Below, in pieces: positions 18,877 through 28,229 of a DNA stretch of 64,000 nucleotides. Source of the DNA: Gardnerella piotii (GTDB lineage: Bacteria > Actinomycetota > Actinomycetes > Actinomycetales > Bifidobacteriaceae); contig NZ_QJUV01000001.1 of assembly GCF_003397585.1 (NCBI RefSeq), forward strand, positions 930,001-994,000. Reading direction: 5' to 3'. Every line of letters starts with the position of its first letter. The stretch's first letter is position 1. A program made the translations under genes and the position numbers. Below the pieces are notes generated by a model that was not told the origin of the DNA, ran no database searches, and worked only from the letters and a program-made list of their open reading frames with translations.

Positions 18877-20298
18877 TTAGTCCAATATGTAATCCGACGC
18901 GCTAGAAGCAGAATTGTTTGTTGCTAGCGATTTAACTTTTTTGTTTTCTAAACGAGTCAATATTATTGACGACGCATAGAAAAGAACGTATAGAATAGCG
19001 ATTGCAACAATAAGCAGAATCCTTCCTCCAGCAACATTTGAGTAGCCAAATATTACTCCTGCTACACCATAGTCAGCGTCGGAATAGGTTGAGTTTGCAG
19101 AGCCAAGATTTCCCAAAACAGGCAAAAGAAGCAAAGGCAAGAATGTAATAACAAGGCCATTAACAAAACCGCCTATAACGCATCCTCTTCTACCCGCTTG
19201 ACCATTGCTAAACACTCCCGTAACGCCACCTGCCATAAAGTGCGCAACAATTCCTGGAATAACAACTGTTGTGCCAGCCAAGGCCATAATGACCATTCCA
19301 ACAATTCCACCTGCAAAGCTTGCAAGGAATCCAATAAGAACGGCGTTTGGAGCAAAACCGAATGTCATAGGAGCATCCAATGCTGGCTTAGCATTTTTAA
19401 CCAATTTTTCGGATATTCCCTTAAATGCTGGAACAATCTCATCTAAAACAACTTGAACGCCTGCAAGAATAACAAATACGCCTGCAGAGAACATTGCTGC
19501 TTTAAGAATAACGAACACAATAAAGTTCTGGCCGCCAGAAAGCTTAGTCTCAATAAATTCTGGACCTGCAAAAAGAGCAACTACAACGTAAATAATTGCC
19601 ATTGAAAGCGCAATTAAAACAGTTGTATCTTTTAAGAATCCAAGAGCAGATGGGAACTTAATATCTTCAGTAGACTTAGACGGATGCTTTTTAGAGCGCG
19701 TAAGCTTTGCAACTAAAGTTCCAATAAGAACACCACTGCTAGCAGGGTGACCAAGAGCTACGTCATCTTTGGCGGAAGCTTTACGCATAAACGATTGCAC
19801 CAACGCTGGAGAAATCGTAATCAATAAGCCTTGTGCAAGAGAACCAATAACAATAAGAGTTAAAGTATTAAAACCTGCAACATTGAAGATTACTGCAATC
19901 ATACTAGCCATGTAGAAAGCAACGTGACCAGTTAGATAAATGAATTTAAAACGAGATGTTAGAGAAAGAATAATGTTTACAATCATTCCAAAGAAGAAGA
20001 TGAGAGCAGATTCCGAGCCGTACTTTAAAAGAACGGTTCCAATAATTGCCTCATTGTTTGGAACTACACCTTGAACATGGAAAGCATATTGGAACATGCT
20101 TCCAAATGGATCAAGCGCTTGAGTTACAACGCCAGAGCCTGCAGCCAAAACCAAAAACCCAACCATTGTACGAATTGAACCTTGTACAATGTTGGAAATA
20201 CTTTTGCCTTGAACTGCAAGTCCAATCAAAGAAATCATCGCAACTATTACAGCTGGTTGACGGAAAACATCGAGCAGTATAGAAAGAATACCGTTCAC
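18877..20298 (-). CDS. PTS ascorbate-family permease (EIIC, UlaA type)
   Basis: The 473-residue protein has about ten membrane helices and UlaA-family features: SIRTMVGFLVLAAGSGVV, HVQGVVPNNEAIIG, and the C-terminal AHFMAGGVTGVFSNGQAGRR. Family members carry ascorbate or another sugar acid across the membrane with phosphorylation by EIIA and EIIB. Neither an EIIB nor an EIIA gene lies within about 17 kb upstream or anywhere else visible, so this is an orphan membrane subunit that must borrow partners or work differently. GTG 20298 has GGAGAG five bases upstream. A GntR regulator follows. The exact substrate is not deducible. Confidence 0.85.
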   Translation of the reverse strand: MNGILSILLDVFRQPAVIVAMISLIGLAVQGKSISNIVQGSIRTMVGFLVLAAGSGVVTQALDPFGSMFQYAFHVQGVVPNNEAIIGTVLLKYGSESALIFFFGMIVNIILSLTSRFKFIYLTGHVAFYMASMIAVIFNVAGFNTLTLIVIGSLAQGLLITISPALVQSFMRKASAKDDVALGHPASSGVLIGTLVAKLTRSKKHPSKSTEDIKFPSALGFLKDTTVLIALSMAIIYVVVALFAGPEFIETKLSGGQNFIVFVILKAAMFSAGVFVILAGVQVVLDEIVPAFKGISEKLVKNAKPALDAPMTFGFAPNAVLIGFLASFAGGIVGMVIMALAGTTVVIPGIVAHFMAGGVTGVFSNGQAGRRGCVIGGFVNGLVITFLPLLLLPVLGNLGSANSTYSDADYGVAGVIFGYSNVAGGRILLIVAIAILYVLFYASSIILTRLENKKVKSLATNNSASSASDYILD

Positions 20299-20662
20299 AG
20301 TTCTCTCCTTATTTTGTATGTTAACATTTTTAGGCGCATTTTGGCATGAAACGAAAATTACAAGAGAGATAGTGTAATTAACTGAGTCAAATAAGTCAAA
20401 CCAGAATGCTCGAATTTATTTAATTCAAAAGTCATAATAATGGATAAGCCAAGACATAAATTTGTTATAATGTTATATTCAATTTATAGTGATTTTTAGG
20501 CATATCACAAATAAAATGAAAATTATTACGCATAATCGCGATTTAACAGAAAATAATATAACAAAATCGTATATAATCTGAAAATTAATAGTCTTTTATT
20601 CGTCAATAACTTAAAAATATGTGAAAATAATCACAATAATTCTTAAAAAGACACGCCAGAAA
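20299..20662. other. AT-rich intergenic region upstream of ulaA
   Basis: This 364-bp gap lies between the SLC13-like gene and ulaA and holds no gene I can support. It must contain the ulaA promoter. No clear terminator hairpin was found. Confidence 0.6.
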
Positions 20663-21859
20663 CTACTCAATAATCCAAGCTAAGCCAATCAAAACAGCTA
20701 AGAAAAGAAGATTCACAATTGTGTACATAAGCAAATAGCGACCCTTATTATGAGGATACTTATGCGTAATACTCTTGTACGAAATCAAAGACGCCATAGA
20801 CGCAATAAGCGTTCCCATGCCGCCAAGATTAGTGCCAATAATAAGCATCTTCCATTGGTCGCAGAATCCAGAAAGCAAAATAGTTGTTGGAACGTTACTA
20901 ATCATTTGACTAGAAACAACCGAAACTTCCATAGGGTGAGAGCCAACCCACATTTGCGCAATCTCGGTAAATCCAGGAACCCTGCGCATGTTTCCAATAA
21001 AAATGAAGAACATTATAAACGTAAGAGGCAAAGCCCAATCCAAAGCGCGGAACACATGCGAATCGCAAACAATAAAGGCAATAACAACTGCCAAAACCAT
21101 AATCCAGTCTGGAATCCAGCCAGCTACTCCACACAAACACAAAATAAACAAAAGGCTGTAAATAACAACTCGCCATTGAGTAAAGCCAACACCGTAGCCC
21201 ATAACGCGAATCTCGTCTGGCTTAGGTGATTTAGAATGCGGAGCTAAAACGCCTTGCTCAATGTCGTCTCCGTGCAATCCTTCAAACTGATCGACTTTTC
21301 TAGAACTAAAGAACACAAACGCAAACGCAATCATAAGAATCGCAGCAGTAAGCGTGTACGGAGCCATAATGGAAAGAAAGTCGCCAGTAGACATTCCAGT
21401 AAGCGCTTTAAGATACAAATTGTGCGCATTGCCAATAGGAGTTAGCATGCTTCCAACGTTTGCACCAATCGTCATTAAAGTAACAATAAGAATCGCGTGC
21501 TTTTCGGCATTCTCCATCATTAAAACAGAAATCGCAAAAGGAACAAAAGTCACAAGAGCAACATCGTTAGTAATAAGCATTGCCGAGAAAAACGTTAGAG
21601 ACATAAGAACAAGAACTAATCCGCGCTCAGTCCTAACTCTTCTAAGAAGATTCGCGCCAATGCTTCTAAAAACGCCTATTCGTTGGAATCCGCAAACAAC
21701 CATCATTAAGCAAACAAGTTGAGAAATAGTGTTTACGTGAATGTAACTAAAATATTGCGCATCAGGCGGAACGAAAAAACAAGAAATAACAGCTAAAACG
21801 GCGGCCACAATAAGGATGGTCTCACATTTGACCAAATTCAGAAGCCAACGCCTCATCAT
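20663..21859 (-). CDS. SLC13/ArsB-type ion or dicarboxylate permease
   Basis: This is a membrane protein with about ten helices. Motifs fit the ion-transporter superfamily of citrate, dicarboxylate and arsenite carriers: SAMLITNDVALVTFVPFAIS, IGANVGSMLTPIGNAHNLYL and VSSQMISNVPTTILL, followed by TNLGGMGTLIASMASLIS. The paired N-P-T/ND motifs are the substrate- and ion-binding hairpins. The frame opens at 21934, but ATG 21859 or the adjacent ATG 21856 is preferred because GGAGG lies just upstream and a basic MRRW start leads into the first helix. It is transcribed alone, and the substrate is not known. Confidence 0.8.
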   Translation of the reverse strand: MMRRWLLNLVKCETILIVAAVLAVISCFFVPPDAQYFSYIHVNTISQLVCLMMVVCGFQRIGVFRSIGANLLRRVRTERGLVLVLMSLTFFSAMLITNDVALVTFVPFAISVLMMENAEKHAILIVTLMTIGANVGSMLTPIGNAHNLYLKALTGMSTGDFLSIMAPYTLTAAILMIAFAFVFFSSRKVDQFEGLHGDDIEQGVLAPHSKSPKPDEIRVMGYGVGFTQWRVVIYSLLFILCLCGVAGWIPDWIMVLAVVIAFIVCDSHVFRALDWALPLTFIMFFIFIGNMRRVPGFTEIAQMWVGSHPMEVSVVSSQMISNVPTTILLSGFCDQWKMLIIGTNLGGMGTLIASMASLISYKSITHKYPHNKGRYLLMYTIVNLLFLAVLIGLAWIIE

Positions 21860-22119
21860 TCCTCCGCAACTAAAATAAACGACTCTTTCAATTGTATAAG
21901 AAACCCAATCCAAAGAGGCAAAAATTCCCGACAAAATCGTTGAAATAACAAGGCACAGGGTGCTAAAAGCGCTTTAGTTTTGCCACAAAGCGAATATGTA
22001 AAAATCCGCCCATTTTTGTGACACGCGCAAAATGCACATGTCTTAGAGTCTTATATTATAAATGGAAAAGAAGTCGTAAGGCTAACAAGCACATTAAGCA
22101 CAAAGCGAGAAACGCAATT

Positions 22120-23835
22120 ATGACAAATCAAGAATCGCAAGCTCAAAAAACAGCAAGCCATAAAAGAAACACAGCAGACTTAATCGTAGAATGCCTTGTA
22201 AACGAAGGCGTTGAGGTTGTTTTTGGAATCCCAGGAGAAGAAAATATTCCGCTTTTAGAGGCAATTGAGCGAAATGGAAACATACGCTTTGTGCTTACTC
22301 GCCACGAGCAAGGCGCAGGCTTTATGGCCGCAACTTATGCACATATTACTGGAAAGCCAGGCGTATGCTTGGCAACGCTGGGGCCTGGAGCACTAAATCT
22401 TACGCTTCCTGTAGCTCAAGCAAATGCAAGCACAACTCCGCTTGTTGCAATATGCGCTCAAGGAAACGTATCTAGACTTTACAAGGAATCTCACCAAATC
22501 ATTGATTTAGTAGCACTATTCCAACCAATCACTCAATGGTCTTCTATGATGCTTGCTCCAAGCACAGCTCCAGAAATGGTTCGCAAAGCTTTCTCAATCG
22601 CTCAAAGAAAGCGCCCAGGAGCAACATGCCTTGTTATTCCAGAAGATATTAGCGAAATGAGCGTGCCAGAAGATGCAAAGCCACTTCCGCTTCCAAAGCC
22701 GTTGCATATTCTTCCAGCTCCAGACACAATTTACGAAGCTGCTAAAATAATTAGCCAAGCAAAAAGGCCGATTATTCTTGCAGGAAACGGCGTTGCAAGA
22801 AGCCACGCTCAAAAACAGCTTCTAGATTTTGCAGAACAGCTTAATGTTCCAGTTGCAACAACGTTTGAAGGCAAAGGCGTGTTCCCAGATAATCACCCGA
22901 ACGCTCTTGGCGTAGTTGGATTTATGCATAGAGATTATGAGAATTTTGCTTTCGACACAGCAGATTTGATTATTGCTGTAGGATTCTCAATTCAGCAATT
23001 TGACCCTAAGAAGATTAATCCAAATATTGACAAGACGATTATTCACATAAACACATTTGTTGAAGACACAGACGCTCACTACCCTACTGCACTAAACATT
23101 ATGGCAGATATTGCTCAAACGCTTAAAGCGCTTACAAGTGTGCTTAAAGATAGAAACGTTACTTTTGACGTAACTCACCCAAAGATTCGTCAAATGATTA
23201 CAGACGAGTTGCGTTCGTTTGAAAACGATAACAGCATTCCTATGAAGCCTCAGCGCGTTGTTTACGATACTCGTCGTGCTGTTGCAGAAGGAACTAAGGT
23301 TCTTGTAGATACGGGCGCACTAAAAATGTGGATGGCAAGGCTTTACCCAACAATGCATCCAAATACGTGCATTATAGACAACAGTCTTTCTACAATGGCT
23401 TGGACTTTGCCTGGAGCTGTTGGAGCATCGTTCATTAAAGATAATAGTGGAAAAATCAACACAAAGCCTGTCCTTGCTGTTATGGGCGACGGCAGCTTTA
23501 TGATGAACGTTCAAGAGATTGAAACCGCTGTTCGCGTTGGTTCTAGAATGGTGGTTTTGGTTTGGGAAGATAACGCGTACGGTTTAATTAAGTGGAAGAT
23601 GGACTTGCACGCTGGAGAACACGAATACGTTGATTTTACTAATCCAAATGTTCCAAAATTGGCGGAAAGCTTTGGCGCAAGAGGCCACGTTGTACAAAAG
23701 CCAGAAGACTTATACAACATGCTTAAAGAGGCTTTGGCTCAAGAAAGCGGTGTTGACGTTATAGCTTGCCCAGTGGATTATAGCGAAAACATGAAGCTTA
23801 TTGAAAAGCTTGGAGACATTGACTTCGGCAACTAA
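22120..23835 (+). CDS. alsS: Acetolactate synthase-like TPP enzyme (AlsS type)
   Basis: The 571-residue protein has the three domains of TPP-dependent enzymes: N-terminal with FGIPGEENIPLL and LTRHEQGAGFMA (including the cofactor-activating Glu), a central FAD/nucleotide-type domain, and a C-terminal TPP motif GDGSFMMN about 30 residues before NAYGLI. The ending VDYSENMKLIEKLGD is typical of catabolic acetolactate synthases, which join two pyruvates to give acetolactate. No regulatory small subunit or acetolactate decarboxylase gene adjoins it. ATG 22120 is chosen over 22018 because it fits the usual family start; the ribosome site is weak. Related TPP enzymes (pyruvate oxidase, glyoxylate carboligase) remain possible. 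Confidence 0.82.
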   Translation: MTNQESQAQKTASHKRNTADLIVECLVNEGVEVVFGIPGEENIPLLEAIERNGNIRFVLTRHEQGAGFMAATYAHITGKPGVCLATLGPGALNLTLPVAQANASTTPLVAICAQGNVSRLYKESHQIIDLVALFQPITQWSSMMLAPSTAPEMVRKAFSIAQRKRPGATCLVIPEDISEMSVPEDAKPLPLPKPLHILPAPDTIYEAAKIISQAKRPIILAGNGVARSHAQKQLLDFAEQLNVPVATTFEGKGVFPDNHPNALGVVGFMHRDYENFAFDTADLIIAVGFSIQQFDPKKINPNIDKTIIHINTFVEDTDAHYPTALNIMADIAQTLKALTSVLKDRNVTFDVTHPKIRQMITDELRSFENDNSIPMKPQRVVYDTRRAVAEGTKVLVDTGALKMWMARLYPTMHPNTCIIDNSLSTMAWTLPGAVGASFIKDNSGKINTKPVLAVMGDGSFMMNVQEIETAVRVGSRMVVLVWEDNAYGLIKWKMDLHAGEHEYVDFTNPNVPKLAESFGARGHVVQKPEDLYNMLKEALAQESGVDVIACPVDYSENMKLIEKLGDIDFGN

Positions 23836-23884
23836 AGTATATTTATACTGAAAATATACGCATTAATTTATACGCATTAAATAT

Positions 23885-23936
23885 AAATACGACCGAGAAA
23901 GTTTGTGAATAGCCATAAACAAACTCGGTCGTATTT
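23885..23936. terminator. Bidirectional intrinsic terminator
   Basis: Perfect 13-bp inverted repeat AAATACGACCGAG/CTCGGTCGTATTT (23885-23897 and 23924-23936), plus an inner TTTGT/ACAAA pair. It sits between the convergent alsS and nucleoside-hydrolase genes. Confidence 0.85.
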
Positions 23937-23982
23937 AAATATTATTTCAATATAGAAAGCATGTTGGTAAAAACAAATTTTG

Positions 23983-24948
23983 CTAATCTACAACATGCAA
24001 AGTACTATAAATGTAATTTTTATATTTTTCGGGATTAAGCCTACTACATATTTCAACATTCGGAGTTTTACCAGAGAAGAAATTAGCATCAACAAGAACT
24101 GAGCCATAACTTGGTCCAGGAGTTGCATCAACTTGGCAATAATATTTTGTGCACTCGCTTATACATTCAGGATATAACGCAGCGGCAACAGCAGATGGAT
24201 CAGCCATATCTAGATAAGCATCCCCAAAACGGCTAACATTCATTTCCATTAATTCCCTATTACAATCAATTACAAACTTACCAAGTTCTCCACTTTTGCG
24301 AATATTAGCAATTTCTTGTGGATTCAGCATACATTCTCCCAAGCATGCGTCCCATCCAACAAACATAATATTTTTAAGACCAGAATCAACTAATATCTTT
24401 GCAGCTTCTGCATCTTGCCAAATATTGAATTCTGCTACAGGAGAAACATTTCCACGGCCTAAACCAGCAGATCCCATAACGACTATGCGACCAACTTTTT
24501 GCATAGCTTCATAATCAACCTTAATAGCTAGAGCAATGTTAGTTAATGGCCCTAATGCAATAATGTCTATTTCACCATCTTCACTGTTTCTCAAAGTTTC
24601 AATCATTTTCAAAACAGCATTACCATTACTTTCTTTCAAACGATGAGGCGCTAGACCAATATCACCCATTCCATCTCTACCATGAGTTTCATGAGCATAA
24701 GACAAATCGCGTAAGAGCATGCTTCTGCTTCCTTTATATACAGGTGGCTCATACGAACCAGCATGCTCGATAGTAGTAAGCGTATTAATAGTCGCTTGTT
24801 CCATGCACACGTTTCCTGATACAGTGCAAAACATTAATATCTCATATCTAGGATCATTTAAAGCCATGGCAATTGCCATAGCATCATCCGAACCACAATC
24901 TGTATCTATTATTATTTTCTTTTTAGAATAAATTCCTTTATTTTTCAT
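23983..24948 (-). CDS. Inosine-uridine-preferring nucleoside hydrolase family protein
   Basis: Nucleoside hydrolases split ribonucleosides into base and ribose using a bound calcium ion. The N-terminal IIIDTDCGSDDAMAIAMAL matches the family DTDPGxDDAxA calcium motif, with Cys in place of the usual Pro. The segments ALGPLTNIALAIKVD and VMGSAGLGRGNVSPVAEFNI (active-site Asn) and the C-terminal MADPSAVAAALYP with Asp also fit. At 321 residues it has normal length and no signal peptide. It starts 17 bp after the alpha-mannosidase on the same strand, so the two are probably cotranscribed, which raises the possibility that it acts on another N- or O-glycoside. Confidence 0.88.
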   Translation of the reverse strand: MKNKGIYSKKKIIIDTDCGSDDAMAIAMALNDPRYEILMFCTVSGNVCMEQATINTLTTIEHAGSYEPPVYKGSRSMLLRDLSYAHETHGRDGMGDIGLAPHRLKESNGNAVLKMIETLRNSEDGEIDIIALGPLTNIALAIKVDYEAMQKVGRIVVMGSAGLGRGNVSPVAEFNIWQDAEAAKILVDSGLKNIMFVGWDACLGECMLNPQEIANIRKSGELGKFVIDCNRELMEMNVSRFGDAYLDMADPSAVAAALYPECISECTKYYCQVDATPGPSYGSVLVDANFFSGKTPNVEICSRLNPEKYKNYIYSTLHVVD

Positions 24949-24965
24949 AAACTCTCAACATCCTA

Positions 24966-27900
24966 TCAATTAATAGAAACTGTAGTTTCAGATGCAATGC
25001 GAATTCGCAATGAGCATAGCTGAAAAGGACGTAATTCTATATTTAATTCATCATTATTCTTGTGCAAAGCTGTAGGCATACCGTGCAATACTGGCATTTC
25101 CATAAGATCTACCTCTTCAATCGAAGCCGCACGCAAGATTTTGTTGAGTTTTATTTGGCCACTCGCGCAGCCACCACATGGCTCATAAATACGCAAGATT
25201 ATGTCTCCAGAACAATCGTCAGCTAGCTTAACCCAATCTAATGCAATTAGACCTGAGTTTCTATGAATCGTAAACAGCGGATCTACATCTGGAAGCTTAT
25301 CAATAATTGGCGAATTCAAAAGATTAGCCGCACTTAAAACTGAGTCCATATTTGCATCAGCAATAAATGACCAAGTAAATTCGTGCTTACCTTGATCCGT
25401 ATTTGGATCTGGGTAAAGAGGCGCAGAAAGCAAAGATAATCTGAGCATAGTTCCATAAGATGAAGAATAATCGCCAATAGGAGAAGCATCAGCGCCATAA
25501 GTAGACGAATTCGCAACAGCAACAGCATAAGAGGAATCTTCTATGCGAACAAACCTATGCGTGCATGACTCGAATTTTGCATCATCACTACGAGTATTTT
25601 TTACTATTGGACGTTCAGCTAAACCATATTGACACTCATATTGCGCATTATTTGAACATATAGATGTTGGCATATCTACTTTCAAAAATTGCTCTTTAGC
25701 TTTCCAATCAACTTGCGCATGGAAATCAAGTCGTTTAACACACGGCTCTAAAATTATATTTGTTTTAATCTTTATATCTTTTTTACATGCCAAGATTTCA
25801 ACAGACACACCGCCCGATAAAAGTTCTTTAACACAAACAATTGAAGAATCATCAATCTTACGATTCCTCATAAATGCATCTCGCTCAACATCCCACGCAT
25901 CCCACTGAGATGGCTCATCTTTTAGTATCTCGTATTGCGCCATGCGATAACCAGATGGAATTAGCTCGCGATTAAATTTAATATCTTTAACAGAAGACAC
26001 TGTGCCATCGCGTTCAATAGTCACACTTAAAACACTATTATTAAGAATTATTCCACCATCATTTTTGTGTTTTACAGTTGTTTTACTATTTTTACTGCTT
26101 TCATTGCATTGGTACAAATTCCAAGCAACATCATTTTTACCTGTATAAGTCAATAACTTTACATTTTCACGCATATTAATCGCGCTGTTAGTGCCAATAC
26201 TGCCAATAGTGCTATTAGTGCTGTTAGCTTTTACAATCGCATTAGCAATATCTGAAATAATTTTACGCAAAGAAGAAATATCTCTAGCATATTCTTCTCT
26301 AGCTTGCCTATGAACCCATGCAATAGCGGAGCCTGGAAGAATATCGTGGAACTGGTTCAATAATAAAGTCTTCCAAATTCTAGTAAGCTCATTGTTATTA
26401 AAACGGTATTCTGGCGCATAAACTCGAGCTAAAACAACAAGATATTCAGCTACGCGCAACAATGATTCCTCTATTCTGCAATAGCGCTTCATATCTTGCT
26501 GAGAAGTAAGAGTTTTTCTATGCAACTCTAGATAAAGCTCACCCTTAAACACTGGTGTATTGCAATTTGAATCGTCAACAATATCTTTTCGTATTTTTTC
26601 AAACAACTCATCAGGAGTACCGAAATCAACTCTAGGAGCACCCTCTAGATTACGATCGCGCCTAATACGAGCAGTCATTTCGCGAGTAGGCCCGCCACCT
26701 CCGTCGCCAAAACCGTATAGCAATATTGCGTGATCAGATAAATCTTTATCCAAAAAATTGCGTTGAGAATAAACTAACTCATGCATGCTAACAGACGAAG
26801 CATAAGTATTAGATGGAGGAAAATGAGCCAAAATCCTAGAACCGTCTATTCCTTCCCAAAGGAAAGAATGATGTGGGAATTTAGTGGTATCGTTCCAGGA
26901 AAGCTTTTGAGTTAAGAACCAGTCAAAACCAGCGCGGCGAGCGATTTGAGGCAATGCGCCAGTGTAGCCGAAACTGTCTGGTAGCCAAATACCATGCGGC
27001 TCAACGCCAAGATGCTCCTTAAAATAGCGCTTACCAAAAGTCATTTGGCGAATTAAAGATTCACCGCACGGCATCATTGCATCAGACTCAACCCACATAC
27101 CTCCAACAGGTATAAAACGCCCTTCTTTAATCCTATTTTTCATACGCTCAAACAAATCGGGATGCTCGTTTTCTAGCCACTCGTATTGTTGAGCAGAACT
27201 CATAGCATAAGTAAAATCAGGGTCCTCATCCATAAGAGCTAAAACGTTAGATATTGTGCGCGCAACCTTCCTATGAGTCTCGCGCACAGGCCATTGCCAA
27301 GCAGAATCAATATGAGCATGACCAACAGCCGTATGCTTTATAGAGCTTGCTGCAGCAGGGCTACTTAATACATTAAACAACTCTTTGCGAGCATTTTGAA
27401 CAGTAGAAAAATCATGCTCATCATACGCGTTTAAGGATCGCTGTAAAGCTTTAGCCAGTTTCCAATAACGCGGATTATCATCATTTAATTCGCGCATCAA
27501 AGAACTTACAGTCTGAAGATCCATGTAATAATCAAAAATATTACGATTAAAAACAGTAACGTCAATATACTTCAACATATATTGGCATTCAGTTTTTCCA
27601 GTAGCACGCTCACCTAAATCAGTAGGAGAAAACGGAGTAGCTCCTTCAACAAATGGATTGTCTGCAGCTTCCAAATATAAAGTAAAATTACCATTTTCAT
27701 CAATACTAATAGAACGATTATTATGCTCATCAATCAACGGAACCCAATGATTACAAGGGTTTACAGCTTTTATAACTCTTCCGTCAACGTTATACACTAA
27801 TCCTTCTGCCTGAAAACCAGGAAAAAGATTGCTAATCCAACCTAAATCAACATTTAGCTCAACTTTGCGCCCTTTTACCTTTGAAAAATCAATCGACCCT

Positions 27901-28139
27901 GTAACTTCAAACCACGTTGTGCCCCAAGTTGTTCCCCAAACACATGGAGCATTAAATGAACGAAACGCAATATCGTTTCTTTTTAACTTAGAGAAGAATT
28001 CGCTAGAAGAAATAGGTTCTCCAGCAATCTCATACGCTCGAATTTTACAATGCGATAAAACAGTATTTATATACGGATATAGGCGTTGTTGCATAACTCT
28101 TGTACAGCGATTCAACTGCTGCTCAGGTAATAAAAACAT
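24966..28139 (-). CDS. GH38 alpha-mannosidase
   Basis: The 1057-residue protein has an N-terminal beta domain (residues 1-255), then the GH38 catalytic domain: zinc-binding HAHIDSAWQWP (His276 and Asp278), the Asp-containing loop GGMWVESDAMMPCGE, and the nucleophile Asp388 in WLPDSFGYTGALP. Helical and beta-sandwich domains follow to the C-terminus. These enzymes release alpha-linked mannose, for example from N-glycans. No signal peptide or anchor is visible, so it acts inside the cell on imported oligosaccharides. It is the first gene of a pair with the nucleoside hydrolase. A short polar insert rich in Ser, Thr and Asn occurs near residue 640. Confidence 0.93.
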   Translation of the reverse strand: MFLLPEQQLNRCTRVMQQRLYPYINTVLSHCKIRAYEIAGEPISSSEFFSKLKRNDIAFRSFNAPCVWGTTWGTTWFEVTGSIDFSKVKGRKVELNVDLGWISNLFPGFQAEGLVYNVDGRVIKAVNPCNHWVPLIDEHNNRSISIDENGNFTLYLEAADNPFVEGATPFSPTDLGERATGKTECQYMLKYIDVTVFNRNIFDYYMDLQTVSSLMRELNDDNPRYWKLAKALQRSLNAYDEHDFSTVQNARKELFNVLSSPAAASSIKHTAVGHAHIDSAWQWPVRETHRKVARTISNVLALMDEDPDFTYAMSSAQQYEWLENEHPDLFERMKNRIKEGRFIPVGGMWVESDAMMPCGESLIRQMTFGKRYFKEHLGVEPHGIWLPDSFGYTGALPQIARRAGFDWFLTQKLSWNDTTKFPHHSFLWEGIDGSRILAHFPPSNTYASSVSMHELVYSQRNFLDKDLSDHAILLYGFGDGGGGPTREMTARIRRDRNLEGAPRVDFGTPDELFEKIRKDIVDDSNCNTPVFKGELYLELHRKTLTSQQDMKRYCRIEESLLRVAEYLVVLARVYAPEYRFNNNELTRIWKTLLLNQFHDILPGSAIAWVHRQAREEYARDISSLRKIISDIANAIVKANSTNSTIGSIGTNSAINMRENVKLLTYTGKNDVAWNLYQCNESSKNSKTTVKHKNDGGIILNNSVLSVTIERDGTVSSVKDIKFNRELIPSGYRMAQYEILKDEPSQWDAWDVERDAFMRNRKIDDSSIVCVKELLSGGVSVEILACKKDIKIKTNIILEPCVKRLDFHAQVDWKAKEQFLKVDMPTSICSNNAQYECQYGLAERPIVKNTRSDDAKFESCTHRFVRIEDSSYAVAVANSSTYGADASPIGDYSSSYGTMLRLSLLSAPLYPDPNTDQGKHEFTWSFIADANMDSVLSAANLLNSPIIDKLPDVDPLFTIHRNSGLIALDWVKLADDCSGDIILRIYEPCGGCASGQIKLNKILRAASIEEVDLMEMPVLHGMPTALHKNNDELNIELRPFQLCSLRIRIASETTVSIN

Positions 28140-28229
28140 TGTTTCTACACTTCTTTCTTACACAACTACACATTTATACATAAATCGCGTATCTCGGTAT
28201 ATAAAGACAAAACAAGTAATTGATAAATC

